Positions 39,775 to 48,779 of a DNA stretch of 64,000 nt are shown piece by piece; positions within the stretch are counted from its first letter, which is position 1, and every line of letters begins with the position of its first letter. Where the stretch lies: positions 62,001-126,000 of the forward strand of contig NZ_QLLT01000004.1 in assembly GCF_003259315.1 (NCBI RefSeq), written 5' to 3'. The translations under genes were made by a program, and so were the position numbers. The notes under the pieces were generated by a model. That model had not been told where the DNA came from and did not search any database. It was given only the letters and a program-made list of their open reading frames with translations. This DNA is from Kitasatospora sp. SolWspMP-SS2h (lineage in GTDB: Bacteria; Actinomycetota; Actinomycetes; Streptomycetales; Streptomycetaceae).

Positions 39775-40803
39775 ATGACCAGCAGCCCTGCCAGCAGCCC
39801 TCGCGGTGCCCGCCCGACCATGAAGGACGTCGCGGCGGCGGCCGGGGTCGGGCTGAAAACGGTCTCCCGGGTGGTGAACGGCGAGAGCGGGGTGACGCCC
39901 GAGATGGCCGCCCGGGTGCGGACCGCGATCGAGACGCTCGGCTTCCGGCGCAACGACAGCGCCCGGCTGCTGCGCACCGGCCGGACGGCGAGCGTCGCCC
40001 TGCTGCTGGAGGACATCAGCGACCCGTTCTCCTCCGCGCTCTCCCGCTCCGTCGAACAGGTCGCGGCGGCCGAGGGCTGCCTGCTGTTCACCGGCTCCAG
40101 CGCCGAGGACCCTTCGCGCGAACGGGAGTTGGCGCTGGCGTTCTGCGCCCGGCGGGTGGACGGGCTGATCGTCGTCCCGGCCGGGGACGACCACCGCTAC
40201 CTGCTGCCCGAGATCGAGTCCGGCACCCCCGTGGTCTTCCTGGACCGCCCCGGCAGCCGCATCGACGCCGACGCCGTACTCAGCGACAACGCGGGCGGCG
40301 CGCAGGCCGGCACCGCGCACCTGATCGCCCACGGCCACCGCCGGATCGGCTTCGTCGGCGACCTCCCGTCCATCCACACCGCCGCCGAACGCCTGCGCGG
40401 CTACCGCGCGGCGATGGCCGCCGCCGGACTGCCCGTCGACGAACGCTGGGTCGACTGCGGCCCCACCGACCGGGCCCGGGTCGCCGCCGCCGTGCACCGC
40501 CTCACCACCGGCCCCGACGCCGTCACCGCCCTGTTCACCGCCAACAACCGCGTCACCCTCGTCGCCCTGCACCGGCTCCCGGCCGCCCGCCGCCCCGCCC
40601 TGGTCGGCTTCGACGACCTCGAACTCGCCGACCTGCTCACCCCCGGCCTCACCGTCGTCGCCCAGGACCCGGTCGCCCTCGGGGCCCTCGCCGCCCGCCG
40701 TCTCTTCGACCGCCTCACCGGCGACACCACCCCGCCCGCCCGCCTCGAACTCCCCACCCTCCTCGTCCCGCGCGGCTCCGGCGAGACCCCGCCGCCGGAC
40801 TGA
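39775..40803 (+). CDS. LacI family transcriptional regulator
   Basis: A 342-residue repressor. The N-terminal HTH and hinge are MKDVAAAAGVGLKTVSRVVNG and RVRTAIETLGFRRNDSARLL. The sugar-binding periplasmic-protein-like domain follows (VALLLEDISDPFSSAL, VFLDRPGSRIDADAVLSDN, HRRIGFVGD, ALVGFDDLELADLLTPGLT). A TATCCT at 39762-39767 lies 7 nt before the ATG, giving a leaderless mRNA. It is expected to bind the palindrome in the gap and control the divergent ROK kinase. Confidence 0.93.
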   Translation: MTSSPASSPRGARPTMKDVAAAAGVGLKTVSRVVNGESGVTPEMAARVRTAIETLGFRRNDSARLLRTGRTASVALLLEDISDPFSSALSRSVEQVAAAEGCLLFTGSSAEDPSRERELALAFCARRVDGLIVVPAGDDHRYLLPEIESGTPVVFLDRPGSRIDADAVLSDNAGGAQAGTAHLIAHGHRRIGFVGDLPSIHTAAERLRGYRAAMAAAGLPVDERWVDCGPTDRARVAAAVHRLTTGPDAVTALFTANNRVTLVALHRLPAARRPALVGFDDLELADLLTPGLTVVAQDPVALGALAARRLFDRLTGDTTPPARLELPTLLVPRGSGETPPPD

Positions 40804-40827
40804 GCCCGGCGGCGGGCGGTGGTGCGG

Positions 40828-41487
40828 TCAGTTCCGGAGGGCCAGCTCCAGCCAGTGCCGCCGGTCCTCGCCGATGCGGTGCGGGGGGAGGCCGGTGATC
40901 CAGGCGGCGACCTCGGGGCCGACCGGCAGGTCGCGGTGGAAGCCGAGGCGCAGGTCGGGGAGTTCGCCGTAGGCCAGCCACCGGTCGAGGGTGTCGGCGA
41001 GGTGGCGGTTCGCGGTGGCGGTGGGGGTCTCGGCCCAGGTGCGCAGCCAGGGGGTGACCGTCCCGGTGGCGACGGCGAGGGTGCCCAGCACCTCGGCGGC
41101 GTCCGCGCCCGGGTCGGCCAGGGCCGCGGGCCACCAGGCGTCCAGGACCTCCCGGACGAGTTCGGCGCGGTGCCAGTCCGGCCAGCCGGCGGCGACCAGG
41201 CGGTCGGCGACCAGCGGGCCGTCGACGGCCAGCGTGCCGGTGGTCAACTGGCGCAGGATGCGCGGGGCGAGGCGCCGGTAGAGGGTCGGGAAGTCCGTCC
41301 AGTGGTCGGGGCTCTTCGCGGCCACCGAGTGCAGCAGACCGTTCGGAACCAGGGCCGGCGGACCGGCCAGGGCCGCCAACTGCCCGGCGGTGTAGCAGTG
41401 TTCGCAGCCGCCGACCGCCGGTCCGGGGCGGGCGGTGCGGTCGAGGGCGTCCAGGGCGTGGTGCAGGCGCTGTTGCGCGGTCGTCAT
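40828..41487 (-). CDS. hypothetical protein with CEHCY motif
   Basis: A 219-residue protein. ATG at 41487 with GCAGGGACC upstream is preferred; the frame is open 24 codons further. Near residue 28 is GGCEHCYTAGQLAAL, a CxxC pair with adjacent His. The rest is helical with many Trp residues (DWHRAELVREVLDAWWPAAL, WLRTWAETPTATANRHLADTL) and no membrane segment. I do not recognise the family. It stands alone, convergent to the LacI gene. Confidence 0.65.
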   Translation of the reverse strand: MTTAQQRLHHALDALDRTARPGPAVGGCEHCYTAGQLAALAGPPALVPNGLLHSVAAKSPDHWTDFPTLYRRLAPRILRQLTTGTLAVDGPLVADRLVAAGWPDWHRAELVREVLDAWWPAALADPGADAAEVLGTLAVATGTVTPWLRTWAETPTATANRHLADTLDRWLAYGELPDLRLGFHRDLPVGPEVAAWITGLPPHRIGEDRRHWLELALRN

Positions 41488-41695
41488 GCCGGTCCCTGCC
41501 GAGGGGTACTCCGCCGGGGCGTCCGGCGAAGAGGGCGACGCTACCAGCAGCCGCCCCACCGTGGCGCGGCGGGGACCTGACGACGCGGTGACCTGACGAC
41601 GCGGTGGCCCGCAGGCGGCCGGTGCGGAGCGGGACGCGGGGGAGTGCGGGGCCCCGGCCGGGGTGGGGTGGGCCCGGCCGGGGCGGTGGGGCGGT

Positions 41696-42457
41696 TCAGT
41701 CGCGGGGCGGGCGGGTGGCGGTGTCGAGGTAGAAGGCGTCGATGCTCTGCACCGCCTGCTCGAACTCCGCCAGGTTGACCGGCTTGGTGACGTAGGCGTT
41801 GGCGTGGCTGCTGTACGCGCCGGTGACGTCGTCGGGGGCCGCGGAGGTGGTGAGGACCACGACCGGGATGGTGCGCAGGTCCTCGTCGGACTTGAGGACC
41901 CGGAGCAGGTCGCGGCCGTTCATCCGGGGCATGTTGAGGTCCAGGACGATCAGGTCGGGTCGGACGGTGCCCGGGTCGCGCAGGTGCTCCAGCGCGGCGA
42001 GGCCGTCGGTGACCTGGACGAGGTTCCGGGTGCCACGCTCGGTCAGCGCCTCTTCGATGAGCATGGCGTCGGCGACGTCGTCCTCGACCAGCAACACGTC
42101 GAAGGCACGGGCGGGGCTGGTCATGGTCGGGGTCTCCGTAGGTGCTTCGTCGGAATGGTCGTAGAGGCCGGGCCAGCGCTGCCGGGCCCCCTGGCGGGTC
42201 ATGCCGCATGCGGAGCCGAGTTGGGGGTAACCGGCCCCTGCCCTGGCAGCGGTCGCCGCCGCGTCCCGCTGGAGGCGTTCCGCGGCCTGCTGGAGCTGGT
42301 TCAGGACGTGCAGCGTGCTGAGGGCCTGCCTCAGCTCGCCGCCGTTCTCCTGGAGCAGCTCGGCGACCAGGCGCCGTGCCAGCCGCGCCACCGCGGCGTC
42401 CGCGATCGCGGCCGTCTCCTGAGGGGTGGAGCGGAGCACGAAGTTCTTGCCAGGCAT
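41696..42457 (-). CDS. HTH-like protein fused in frame to a response-regulator receiver
   Basis: The frame from ATG 42457 encodes 253 residues. Residues 1 to about 105 are helical and end in a helix-turn-helix-like YPQLGSACGMTRQGARQRWPGL. After an acidic linker (YDHSDEAPTETPT) a complete receiver domain follows: VLLVEDDVADAMLIEEAL, phospho-acceptor Asp in LIVLDLNMPRMNG, and Lys in ANAYVTKPVN. The receiver is of the Rcp1-like single-domain type. An ATG at 42124 with GGAG upstream could start the receiver alone (142 residues), so one or two products are possible. Divergent from the kinase gene. Confidence 0.8.
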   Translation of the reverse strand: MPGKNFVLRSTPQETAAIADAAVARLARRLVAELLQENGGELRQALSTLHVLNQLQQAAERLQRDAAATAARAGAGYPQLGSACGMTRQGARQRWPGLYDHSDEAPTETPTMTSPARAFDVLLVEDDVADAMLIEEALTERGTRNLVQVTDGLAALEHLRDPGTVRPDLIVLDLNMPRMNGRDLLRVLKSDEDLRTIPVVVLTTSAAPDDVTGAYSSHANAYVTKPVNLAEFEQAVQSIDAFYLDTATRPPRD

Positions 42458-42487
42458 GGTCGAAACAATAGGCCCTGATTTCACCCC

Positions 42488-42507
42488 TCGACAACAACGC
42501 TTGTCGA
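42488..42507. promoter_or_regulatory. inverted repeat between HTH-receiver and kinase genes
   Basis: TCGACAA-N6-TTGTCGA is a perfect 7-bp-arm inverted repeat, 31 bp from the HTH-receiver start and 63 bp from the kinase start. It is a candidate site for the HTH protein itself. A TACAGT at about 42517 could be the kinase -10. Confidence 0.55.
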
Positions 42508-42569
42508 ACAGCCTCTACAGTGTGCTGCGCCGCCCTTCCGGGTCGGCCTTTCCCGGAGGGGCTCACACC

Positions 42570-44306
42570 ATGCACGACGACCGCAGGCCGACTCGCGGAC
42601 GCTCGCTGTCCACGTGGACGACCAGGCGCTGGCTGCGGGTGGGTGCCGCGCTCTCCCTGGCCGTCCTGGCACTGCTGGGTGTCGCGGGGTTCTGGGCGCT
42701 GGAGCGCACCCAGGACATCAGCACGAACCTGGTGGACACCCGCTCGCCCGCCATGTCCACCGCGTTCCGCCTGGAATCGGTGCTGCTCAACCAGGAGACC
42801 GGCATCCGCGGCTACGCCCTCAGCGGCAACCCGGAGCTCCTCCAGCCCTACCGGCAGGGCCTGATCGACCAGAAGACCCACACCGACACCCTGCTCGGCC
42901 TCCTGCACGGCAACGACTCCGGGCTCGCCGACCTCGCCGCGGTCCAGGCCGCGGTCGGCCAGTGGCAGCAGCAGATCGCCGAGCCGATCGCCGCCGCGCC
43001 CCCCGGCGAGCCCGTGCCGCAGGCCGCCGCCTCGGCCGACGCGGGCAAGGCCGCGTTCGACCGCATCCGGGTCCAACTGACCCGCCAGCAGGACCACCTG
43101 CGGGCCGACCGCGCCGCCGCCCGGGCCGACCTGCTGGCCACCACCCGGGTCCGGAACTGGGTCTTCACCGCGATCGCGGCCGTCATCGCCGTGCTGACCG
43201 TGCTGGTCTTCGAGGGGCTGCGCCGCGGCATCACCGACCCGCTGGAGCGGCTCGGCGCGGACGCCCGCCGGATCGCCGCGGGTGACTTCGATCACTCCAT
43301 CGTCGGCAACGGCCCCGCCGACCTGCGCCGCCTCAGCGCCGAGATCGACTCCATGCGCCGACGGCTGGTGCGGGAGCTGGCCTTCACCGAGCAGGCCCGC
43401 CTGCGCCTGGACGCGCAGGCCGCCGACCTCCAGCGCTCCAACGCCGAGTTGGAGCAGTTCGCCTACGTCGCCTCGCACGACCTCCAGGAGCCGCTGCGCA
43501 AGGTCTCCAGCTTCACCCAGCTGCTCCAGCGCCGCTACGGCGGCCAACTCGACGCCCGGGCGGACCAGTACATCGACTTCGCGGTCGACGGCGCCAACCG
43601 CATGCAGGTCCTGATCAACGACCTGCTGGACTTCTCCCGGGTCGGCCGGGTGCACCGCAACCACCAGGACGTCGACCTGGAGAAGGTGCTGGAGCGCACC
43701 CTGGACGTGCTCAGCGACAACATCGCGGAGTCGGGCGCGGAGATCACCCACGACCCGCTCCCCACCCTGTTCGCCGACCTCACCCAGATGGGGATGCTCT
43801 GGCAGAACCTGATCGGCAACGCCGTCAAGTTCCGCCGCCCCGGCACCGCCCCGCGCATCCACGTCTCGGCCGAACGCGACGGCGAGCTGTGGCACTTCGC
43901 CGTCACCGACAACGGCATCGGCATCCCCCCGGAGTTCGCCGTCAAGGTCTTCGTGATCTTCCAGCGCCTGCACACCAAGGACGCCTACGCGGGCAGCGGC
44001 ATCGGCCTGGCCATGTGCAAGAAGATCGTCGAGTTCCACGGCGGGACGATCGCCGTCGACCCGTACCACCGCGAGGGCGCCCGGATCACCTTCACCCTCT
44101 CCCCGGAGCCGCCCGCGGCCCCCGCCGGGACGGAGGACCCCGACGCGGCGGAGCTCCCCGCCGTCCCCGCCGCGTACCCGGCCGTCCCCGCGACGTACCC
44201 CGCCGCCGGGACGCACGCCCCCGCCGGGACGCGCACCCCCGCCGGGACGGAGACCGCCGCCGCGACGGACCCCGCCGACGCCGAACCAGGGCGGGAAGCG
44301 CGATGA
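42570..44306 (+). CDS. sensor histidine kinase, CHASE3-HAMP-HisKA
   Basis: A 578-residue membrane kinase. TM1 is at about 22-45 and an extracellular CHASE3 domain at about 50-185 (TRSPAMSTAFRLESVLLNQETGIRGYALSG). TM2 is at about 192-214, then HAMP. The phosphorylation site is in AYVASHDLQEPLRKVSSF. The ATPase domain has NLIGNAVKFRRPG, VTDNGIGIPPEF and GSGIGLAMCKKIVEFHGG. The type resembles phytochrome-like kinases that pair with Rcp1-like receivers. The last 65 residues are Pro/Ala/Thr repeats. ATG at 42570 with GGAGGGG upstream; coupled to the next gene by ATGA. Confidence 0.93.
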   Translation: MHDDRRPTRGRSLSTWTTRRWLRVGAALSLAVLALLGVAGFWALERTQDISTNLVDTRSPAMSTAFRLESVLLNQETGIRGYALSGNPELLQPYRQGLIDQKTHTDTLLGLLHGNDSGLADLAAVQAAVGQWQQQIAEPIAAAPPGEPVPQAAASADAGKAAFDRIRVQLTRQQDHLRADRAAARADLLATTRVRNWVFTAIAAVIAVLTVLVFEGLRRGITDPLERLGADARRIAAGDFDHSIVGNGPADLRRLSAEIDSMRRRLVRELAFTEQARLRLDAQAADLQRSNAELEQFAYVASHDLQEPLRKVSSFTQLLQRRYGGQLDARADQYIDFAVDGANRMQVLINDLLDFSRVGRVHRNHQDVDLEKVLERTLDVLSDNIAESGAEITHDPLPTLFADLTQMGMLWQNLIGNAVKFRRPGTAPRIHVSAERDGELWHFAVTDNGIGIPPEFAVKVFVIFQRLHTKDAYAGSGIGLAMCKKIVEFHGGTIAVDPYHREGARITFTLSPEPPAAPAGTEDPDAAELPAVPAAYPAVPATYPAAGTHAPAGTRTPAGTETAAATDPADAEPGREAR

Positions 44307-45514
44307 CGTCCACCGTCACCAGCCCGCCCCGCAGCGCCTCCGGCGAACCGGCCTACCACGTCCTGCTGATCGAGGACGACGAGGCGGACGCCATCCTGGT
44401 CGAGGAGCTCCTGCACGACACCGGGATGCCCTTCGAACTCACCGTCCGCACCAGCCTCGCCGCCGCCCGGGCCGTCCTGGCCGAGCAGCGGACCGACTGC
44501 ATCCTGCTCGACCTGCACCTGCCCGACGTCTCCGGCACCGCCGCCGTCACCGCCGTCCGCGAACTCGCGCCGCACAGCGCCGTCATCGTCCTCACCGGCC
44601 TGTCCGAGGACCGGGCCGGCACCGAGGCGATGGCCGCCGGCGCCCAGGACTACCTGGTCAAGGGCAAGGTCGAGGCCGAACTGCTGCGCCGCTCGCTGCG
44701 CTACGCCGTCTACCGCAGCCGCACCGAGCGCGCCAGCATCCAGGCCGAGGCCGGCCGGCTGCGCGCCGAGGAGAACGCCCGGCTGGAGCGCGGCCTGCTC
44801 CCGCCGCCGATCCTGGGCACCTCCAAGGTCGAGGTGACCAGCCGCTACCTGCCCGGCGCCCCCATGGCGTTGCTCGGCGGCGACTTCCTCGACGTGGTCG
44901 AGGGCGACGACGGCCTGCTGCACGCCGTCGTCGGCGACGTCAGCGGGCACGGCCGGGACGCCGCGGCCCTCGGCGTCCTGCTCCGGATCGCCTGGCGCTC
45001 GCTGATCCTCGGCGGCCACCGGGGCGAGGACCTGCTGCACCTGATGGAACGGGTGCTGGTCGCCGAACGCGACAACACCTCGCTCTTCGCCACCTGCACC
45101 CTGCTCACCCTGGACCAGGAGAACCGCACCGCGACGCTCCACCTGGCCGGCCACCACGAACCCCTGCTCACCACCGCCGAAGGCACCCGGGAGCTGACCG
45201 CCGCCCACGGCATCGCCCTCGGCATCCTGCCGGGGCTGCGGCAGTGGCCGCACACCACCGTCCCGCTCCCCGACAGCGGCTCCCTGACCATCTACACCGA
45301 CGGGCTGGTCGAGGGGTACAACGGCGTCACCGGAGCGCGGCTCCAGGTCGACGGACTCCTCGCCCTGATCGGCAGCACCGCCGCCGGCCCGGCCGACCCC
45401 GCCGACCCGGCCGCCCGGATCGACCGGCTCATCGAACAGGCCCAGACCCTGAACGCCGGCCGGCACACCGACGACCTCGCCGTCCTCCACCTCGCCTGGG
45501 GCAGCGACCACTGA
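44303..45514 (+). CDS. receiver-PP2C (SpoIIE-type) phosphatase
   Basis: A 403-residue protein. The receiver domain (about 18-135) has LLIEDDEADAILVEELL, the acceptor Asp in CILLDLHLPDVSG and the Lys in DYLVKGK. A coiled linker leads to a PP2C/SpoIIE domain with GGDFLDVVEG, VVGDVSGHGRDAA, TIYTDGLVEG and HTDDLAVLHLAWG, keeping the metal-binding Asp residues. Such phosphatases act on anti-sigma-factor antagonists in partner-switch systems. Its ATG overlaps the kinase stop (ATGA), so kinase and phosphatase act together. Confidence 0.93.
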   Translation: MTSTVTSPPRSASGEPAYHVLLIEDDEADAILVEELLHDTGMPFELTVRTSLAAARAVLAEQRTDCILLDLHLPDVSGTAAVTAVRELAPHSAVIVLTGLSEDRAGTEAMAAGAQDYLVKGKVEAELLRRSLRYAVYRSRTERASIQAEAGRLRAEENARLERGLLPPPILGTSKVEVTSRYLPGAPMALLGGDFLDVVEGDDGLLHAVVGDVSGHGRDAAALGVLLRIAWRSLILGGHRGEDLLHLMERVLVAERDNTSLFATCTLLTLDQENRTATLHLAGHHEPLLTTAEGTRELTAAHGIALGILPGLRQWPHTTVPLPDSGSLTIYTDGLVEGYNGVTGARLQVDGLLALIGSTAAGPADPADPAARIDRLIEQAQTLNAGRHTDDLAVLHLAWGSDH

Positions 45515-45770
45515 CCGGGCCGCCGCGACCACTGGCCGGGGCGCGGCGGCGGGTCGTCCTCCGTGCGGACGCGGGACCGGCCCCGGCCCCGGCCCGGGCG
45601 CGGGGACGGCGCGGATGCGGCCCCGGCCCGGGTGCGCGGGGCTCCGGGCTGTGCCTTGAATGGTCGAGGTGACGCCGTCCCGCCGACCCCGGCCGGACCG
45701 GCGCACCCGACCCACCCCTCCCGCCAGGACCGGCCGACCGGCGCCGCCTGGCCCCGGATCGGAGACACTC

Positions 45771-46598
45771 ATGCCTGTTTGCACGACCCGCGACGGTGTG
45801 GAGATCTTTTACAAGGACTGGGGGAACGGCCGACCGGTCGTCTTCATCCACGGCTGGCCGCTGAACGGCGACGCCTGGCAGGACCAGCTGAAGGCCGTCG
45901 CCGACGCGGGCTTCCGCGCCATCGCCCACGACCGGCGCGGCCACGGCCGCTCCACCCCGGTGTACGACGGCTACGACTTCGACACCTTCGCCGACGACCT
46001 GAACGACCTGCTCACCAGCCTCGACCTGCGCGACGTCACGCTGGTGGCGCACTCGATGGGCGGCGGCGAGCTGGCCCGCTACATCGGCCGGCACGGCACC
46101 GACCGGGTCCGCTCCGCGGTGCTGCTCTCCGCGATCCCGCCGCTGATGCTCCAGGGCCCCGACAACCCCGAGGGCGTCCCGCAGTCCGTCTTCGACGGCA
46201 TCAAGGCGGGCATCCTCAAGGAGCGCTCGCAGTTCTGGAAGGACACCGCGGTCGGCTTCTTCTCCGCCGACCGGCCCGGCAGCAAGGCCACCGAGGGCAA
46301 CAAGGACGCCTTCTGGTACATGGCCATGGCCGAGACCATCGAGGGTGGCGTCGCCTGCGTGGACGCGTTCGCGCACACCGACTTCCACGAGGACCTGAAG
46401 AAGTTCGACGTCCCGCTGCTGGTCGTCCACGGCGACGACGACCAGGTCGTCCCGATCGACGCCACCGGCCGCAGGACCGCCGAACTCGTCCCCGGCGCCG
46501 TCCTCAAGGTCTACGAGGGCGGCTCGCACGGCATCGCGCTGGTGCCCGGCGACAAGGAGCGGTTCAACCGGGACCTGCTCGACTTCCTCAGGTCCTGA
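45771..46598 (+). CDS. alpha/beta hydrolase, chloroperoxidase-like
   Basis: A 275-residue protein closely matching cofactor-free haloperoxidase/esterase hydrolases. It shows FIHGWPLNGDAWQDQL, the nucleophile in LVAHSMGGGELARYIGRHG, Asp in VVHGDDDQVVPIDATG and His in YEGGSHGIAL. The activity is probably esterase or perhydrolase; the physiological substrate is unknown. ATG at 45771 with GGAGACACTC upstream. The 256-bp gap before it contains GC-rich GGCCCCGG repeats and a TTGAAT near 45657. Its 3' end overlaps the convergent aldo/keto reductase by 11 bp. Confidence 0.92.
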   Translation: MPVCTTRDGVEIFYKDWGNGRPVVFIHGWPLNGDAWQDQLKAVADAGFRAIAHDRRGHGRSTPVYDGYDFDTFADDLNDLLTSLDLRDVTLVAHSMGGGELARYIGRHGTDRVRSAVLLSAIPPLMLQGPDNPEGVPQSVFDGIKAGILKERSQFWKDTAVGFFSADRPGSKATEGNKDAFWYMAMAETIEGGVACVDAFAHTDFHEDLKKFDVPLLVVHGDDDQVVPIDATGRRTAELVPGAVLKVYEGGSHGIALVPGDKERFNRDLLDFLRS

Positions 46599-47577
46599 CG
46601 CCCGGCTCCTCGGGTCCGGACGCCGGGTTCCTCGGGTCCTGGTGTCCGGCCCTGGCGTCAGTGCCTGGTGCCGGGCCGTCCAGGCCGTCCAGCAGGGCGA
46701 GCTGCTCGGCGGTCAGGCGCAGCGCCCCGGCGTCGAGGTTCTCGGCCAGGTGGGCGGGGTTCGAGGTGCCGGGGATGGCCAGTACGTGCGGGCCGCGGTG
46801 CAGCGTCCAGGCGAGGCGGACCTGGGCGGGGGTGGCGCCGTGCGCGGCGGCGACGGCGTGCACTCGGGCGTCCCGCTCGGCGGCGGGCGCGCCCTCCCGG
46901 GCCCGGCCGGAGATGGCGAAGAACGGGACGAAGGCGATGCCCAGGCCGCGGCACAGGTCGAGCAGCCCGTTGTCGTCGGCCAGCCGGCGGTCCAGGCCGT
47001 AGGAGTTCTGCACGCACACCACGGGGGCGATCGCCCGGGCCTGGTGGACGTGCTCGGGGCGGGCGTTGGACAGGCCCAGGTGCCGGATCAGCCCGGCCCG
47101 CCGCAGGTCGGCGAGCGCGCCGAAGTGCTCGGCGACGGACTCCGCGTCCGGCCCGTTGCGGCGCAGGTTGACCAGGTCGAGGTGGTCGGTGCCGAGCTGG
47201 CGCAGGTTCTCCTCGACCTGGGCGCGCAGCTGCTCGGGCCGGGCCATGGTGTACCAGGCGCCGTCGGGGGTGCGGCCGGGGCCGACCTTGGTGGCCACGG
47301 TGATCCGGTCGGCGCCGGGCCAGGTGGCGAGTGCCCGGCCGATCAGCCCGTTCGCGGAGCGCAGCGGCGAGAAGTAGAACGCGGCGGTGTCGACGTGGTC
47401 CACGCCGTGCTCGAACGCGGTGTGCAGCAGCCGGACGGCGGCCGCCCGGTCGATCGGCGGCCCGTCGGAGTTGCCGTGCATCCCGTTGCCGGTCAGCCGC
47501 ATCGCGCCGTAGCCGAGCCGGTTCACCCGCCGGTCGCCGAGCTGCCAGTCGCCCGCCGCCGAGGCGTGCGCGGTCAT
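46588..47577 (-). CDS. aldo/keto reductase
   Basis: A 329-residue TIM-barrel oxidoreductase. It has LGYGAMRLTGNG, the catalytic Asp/Tyr segment HVDTAAFYFSPLRSANGLIG, Lys in VATKVGPGR, then DLVNLRRNG, and NADPH-contact residues in VLAIPGTSNPAHLAENLDA. It resembles the YajO/pyridoxal-reductase-like group. ATG at 47577 with AGGGGGA upstream. Its last codons overlap the convergent hydrolase gene, and GGGTCC/GGACGCCGGG repeats occur in that tail. Confidence 0.92.
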   Translation of the reverse strand: MTAHASAAGDWQLGDRRVNRLGYGAMRLTGNGMHGNSDGPPIDRAAAVRLLHTAFEHGVDHVDTAAFYFSPLRSANGLIGRALATWPGADRITVATKVGPGRTPDGAWYTMARPEQLRAQVEENLRQLGTDHLDLVNLRRNGPDAESVAEHFGALADLRRAGLIRHLGLSNARPEHVHQARAIAPVVCVQNSYGLDRRLADDNGLLDLCRGLGIAFVPFFAISGRAREGAPAAERDARVHAVAAAHGATPAQVRLAWTLHRGPHVLAIPGTSNPAHLAENLDAGALRLTAEQLALLDGLDGPAPGTDARAGHQDPRNPASGPEEPGVRT

Positions 47578-47912
47578 GTCGTCCCCCTGTCGTCGGTGTG
47601 CCGCGGCCGGTGCCACGGCGGTCAGGTGACGGAGTATGGGCCCGCGCCGGAGGGCCGCGACAGGGCCGCAGGCGTTGAGTGATCTCACATTCGGGACGGG
47701 AACGAACGGCTCGGCGCGCCGCGTTGGATCCGGTGTACGGCACCTGCGGGGGAGGCGGCCGGGCCGGGGCCGGGAGGAGGCACTCGGCGCGGGGTGCGGG
47801 AGCGGATAGGCTGACCCGGCCGGTTCTTTGCCGAAATTTTCCTGTGTGCCGTACGACTGTGCCGTGCGACGTGTCGACGGCCCCTGTCCTGCCCAGACGG
47901 AGGTACTCCGCC
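47578..47912. promoter_or_regulatory. divergent promoter region with 13-bp tandem repeat
   Basis: This 335-bp gap separates the aldo/keto reductase (-) and dedA-type gene (+). A TAGGCT at about 47808 is a good -10 for the latter, giving a leader of about 95 nt. In the leader TGTGCCGTACGAC (47845-47857) is directly followed by TGTGCCGTGCGAC (47858-47870). An AT-richer patch near 47675-47695 may be the reductase promoter. Confidence 0.5.
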
Positions 47913-48587
47913 TTGCACGTCGACCAATGGATCAACGACGTCCCACCGACCCTGGTGTACGCGATCATCGGCCTGATCATCGGTCTGGAGAGCCTGGGCA
48001 TCCCGCTGCCCGGCGAGATCGCCCTGGTCACCGCCGCGCTGCTGGCCGCCAAGGGCACGGTCAGCCCGTGGGGCGTGGCGCTCTGCGCGATCGCGGGCGC
48101 GATCATCGGCGACTCGATCGGCTACGCGATCGGGCGCAAGGGCGGCCGACCGCTGTTCGACCGGCTGGGCCGGAGGTTCCCCAAGCACTTCGGGCCCGAC
48201 CACCTGGCCACCGCCGAGCGGCAGTTCCAGCGCTGGGGCATGTGGGCGGTGTTCTTCGGCCGGTTCGTCGCCCTGCTGCGGATCTTCGCGGGCCCGCTGG
48301 CCGGCACCCTGCGGATGCCGTACTGGAAGTTCCTGACCGCCAACGTGCTAGGCGGCGTGGTCTGGGCGGGCGGCACCACGCTGCTGGTCTACCAGGTCGG
48401 CAAGGTCGCCGAGAAGTACCTCCAGGGCGCCTCGTACATCGGGCTCGGCGCGGCCGTGCTGTTCGGCGCCGGGTCGGCGCTGGTGCTCAAGCGGAAGGCG
48501 AAGAAGTCCCGCGCCGAGCACCCGGAGCAGTCCGGCGGCAAGAGCGGCGAACCGCTCGCCGAGACCTTCGCCGAGGCCACCGACTGA
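47913..48587 (+). CDS. DedA family membrane protein
   Basis: A 224-residue DedA/VTT-domain protein. ESLGIPLPGEIALVTAALLAAKG carries the conserved re-entrant Glu/Pro motif. AGAIIGDSIGYAIGRKGG and FFGRFVALLRIFAGPLAGTLRMPYWKF follow, with the Arg residues of the family. DedA proteins are tied to membrane lipid (undecaprenyl phosphate or phospholipid) flipping and envelope homeostasis. The start is a TTG at 47913 with GGAGG 9 nt upstream. A basic C-terminal tail (LKRKAKKSRAEH) faces the cytoplasm. Confidence 0.92.
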   Translation: MHVDQWINDVPPTLVYAIIGLIIGLESLGIPLPGEIALVTAALLAAKGTVSPWGVALCAIAGAIIGDSIGYAIGRKGGRPLFDRLGRRFPKHFGPDHLATAERQFQRWGMWAVFFGRFVALLRIFAGPLAGTLRMPYWKFLTANVLGGVVWAGGTTLLVYQVGKVAEKYLQGASYIGLGAAVLFGAGSALVLKRKAKKSRAEHPEQSGGKSGEPLAETFAEATD

Positions 48588-48779
48588 CCCCCCCGCCGAC
48601 CCCGCACCCCACCGGGGCCGCCGCACTCCACCGGGGCCGCCGCACCCCCTCGCCGGGCGCGGCGGCCCCGGCGTGTTCCGGGACGTGCGGAGGCCGGGGC
48701 CGGGACGCGGCGGAGTAGGGTCGCACCCGCGAGCCGATCACGGCCCGGTCACGGCCCGATCCCGGAGGTGGGGAAGAGC

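Noticed and set aside
41541..44216. Very long minus-strand open frame (891 codons) over the signalling genes
   Set aside because: It lies antisense to well-defined receiver and kinase genes, has no recognisable domain, and reflects the high GC3 that keeps shadow frames open.
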